Below, one piece after another: positions 63,514 to 64,000 of a DNA stretch of 64,000 nucleotides. The DNA is from Microbacterium dextranolyticum (GTDB lineage: Bacteria; Actinomycetota; Actinomycetes; Actinomycetales; Microbacteriaceae). The DNA lies in the NCBI RefSeq assembly GCF_016907295.1, contig NZ_JAFBBR010000001.1:682001-746000 (forward strand), written 5' to 3'. The notes beneath the pieces were generated by a model. That model worked only from the letters and a program-made list of their open reading frames with translations. It did no database searches and was not told the DNA's origin. Both the position numbers and the translations under genes were made by a program. The stretch's first letter is position 1, and the number at the start of each line of letters is the position of its first letter.

Positions 63514-64000
63514 TTACTTCAGGCGGAGGCCGAGGTTGGCCATGAACGGCTCCGGGTCGATGCGCACGCCGGAATCGCGGACTTCGAAATGCAGGTGGCA
63601 TCCGCTCGACCGGCCCGTCGAGCCCTCGGCGCCGAGTGGTGTGCCGGCGGACACCTCGTCGCCGACGCCCACGCGCAGCGACTCCCACTGCATGTGTCCG
63701 TAGATGGTGACGACGCCGCCGCCGTGATCGATGACGACGGCGTTGCCGTAGTCGAAGTACGCGCCGGCGACCGTCACGCGGCCGGGTCCGGCGGCGAAGA
63801 CGGTCGCGCCGCAGGGCTGGTCCATGTCGTAACCGCGGTGGTCGGACTTGCAGTAGCTGCACCCCTCAACCGGGTGATAGCCGAACCCTCGTCCCTTCGC
63901 ATAGTCACCCGCGAGCGGGTAGCCCCACTCTCCGCTGACCGCAGGAAGTTCCGTATCGCTCACGGGTTGGTTCGCCGTCGCGCTGGCGCCGGAGACCGCG
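63514..64000 (-). CDS. M23-family peptidase, C-terminal part (runs off the window)
   Basis: The frame is open to the right edge. The visible 160 or so residues contain a complete lysostaphin-type fold: HRGYDMDQPCG (His and Asp zinc ligands), VTIYGHMQ and CHLHFEV (HxH). Such enzymes cut peptidoglycan peptides to open the wall for the conjugation channel. GTG 63963 is an internal codon of a longer gene, more likely than a start. Confidence 0.88.
   Translation of the reverse strand, partial: AVSGASATANQPVSDTELPAVSGEWGYPLAGDYAKGRGFGYHPVEGCSYCKSDHRGYDMDQPCGATVFAAGPGRVTVAGAYFDYGNAVVIDHGGGVVTIYGHMQWESLRVGVGDEVSAGTPLGAEGSTGRSSGCHLHFEVRDSGVRIDPEPFMANLGLRLK

Overview
The window is high-GC DNA from an actinobacterium, most likely Microbacteriaceae (Microbacterium-like). 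The evidence is strong GC3 bias, frequent GTG and TTG starts, many four-base start/stop overlaps, and TAGnnT -10 boxes lying 6-7 bases before start codons (leaderless transcripts). No tRNA, rRNA or CRISPR array was seen.

Chromosomal core, about 1-24.7 kb. The tail of a possible SURF1 protein, a DUF3817 protein and guaA come first, then a non-coding block of 21-bp iteron-like repeats. Next are a Bax-inhibitor-1 (YccA) membrane protein, a glycerophosphodiester phosphodiesterase and an ABC exporter pair. A minus-strand run follows: alpha/beta hydrolase, unknown protein, SDR, SMP-30-like, GH15, SDR. After a gene-poor stretch carrying a dehydrogenase remnant comes a glycerol module: a SorC-type regulator divergent from glpD-glpK and a membrane-anchored alpha/beta hydrolase. 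A LuxR/HisKA_3 two-component pair then faces a FtsX-type ABC transporter and a small DUF2269-like protein.

Mobile region, about 24.8 kb to the right edge. Two small related ORFs and a complete IS3-family element mark the change. A five-gene overlapping cluster follows (excisionase-like HTH, glutaredoxin-like protein, three unknowns), then a zeta-toxin/antitoxin-like pair, a zinc-ribbon microprotein and an IS21 istA fragment. The rest looks like an integrative conjugative element or integrated plasmid: a MobF relaxase (44-47 kb), and ssb, an HNH-like protein, VirD4 coupling protein, ParA-like ATPase, VirB4-like ATPase, SCO6880, VirB6/TrbL, VirB2-like and M23 hydrolase genes (54-64 kb, running off the end).

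Defence cargo sits in two blocks inside the element. The first (32-43 kb) is a type I restriction-modification operon, hsdM-hsdS-hsdR, with a fourth overlapping gene that appears to fuse a methylase-like domain, an HsdS-like recognition segment and a C-terminal HEPN-like domain; a DUF5677/SEC-C-like protein and a DUF3800 protein lie upstream. The second (47-54 kb) holds an EVE/PUA-like protein, a HEPN protein, a SAM methyltransferase, a GmrSD-type (DUF262-DUF1524) nuclease frameshifted in a G6 tract, and a UvrD-like helicase. The best candidates for something undescribed are the methylase-TRD-HEPN fusion, the UvrD + GmrSD + methyltransferase set, and the helically phased 21-bp repeats next to guaA.
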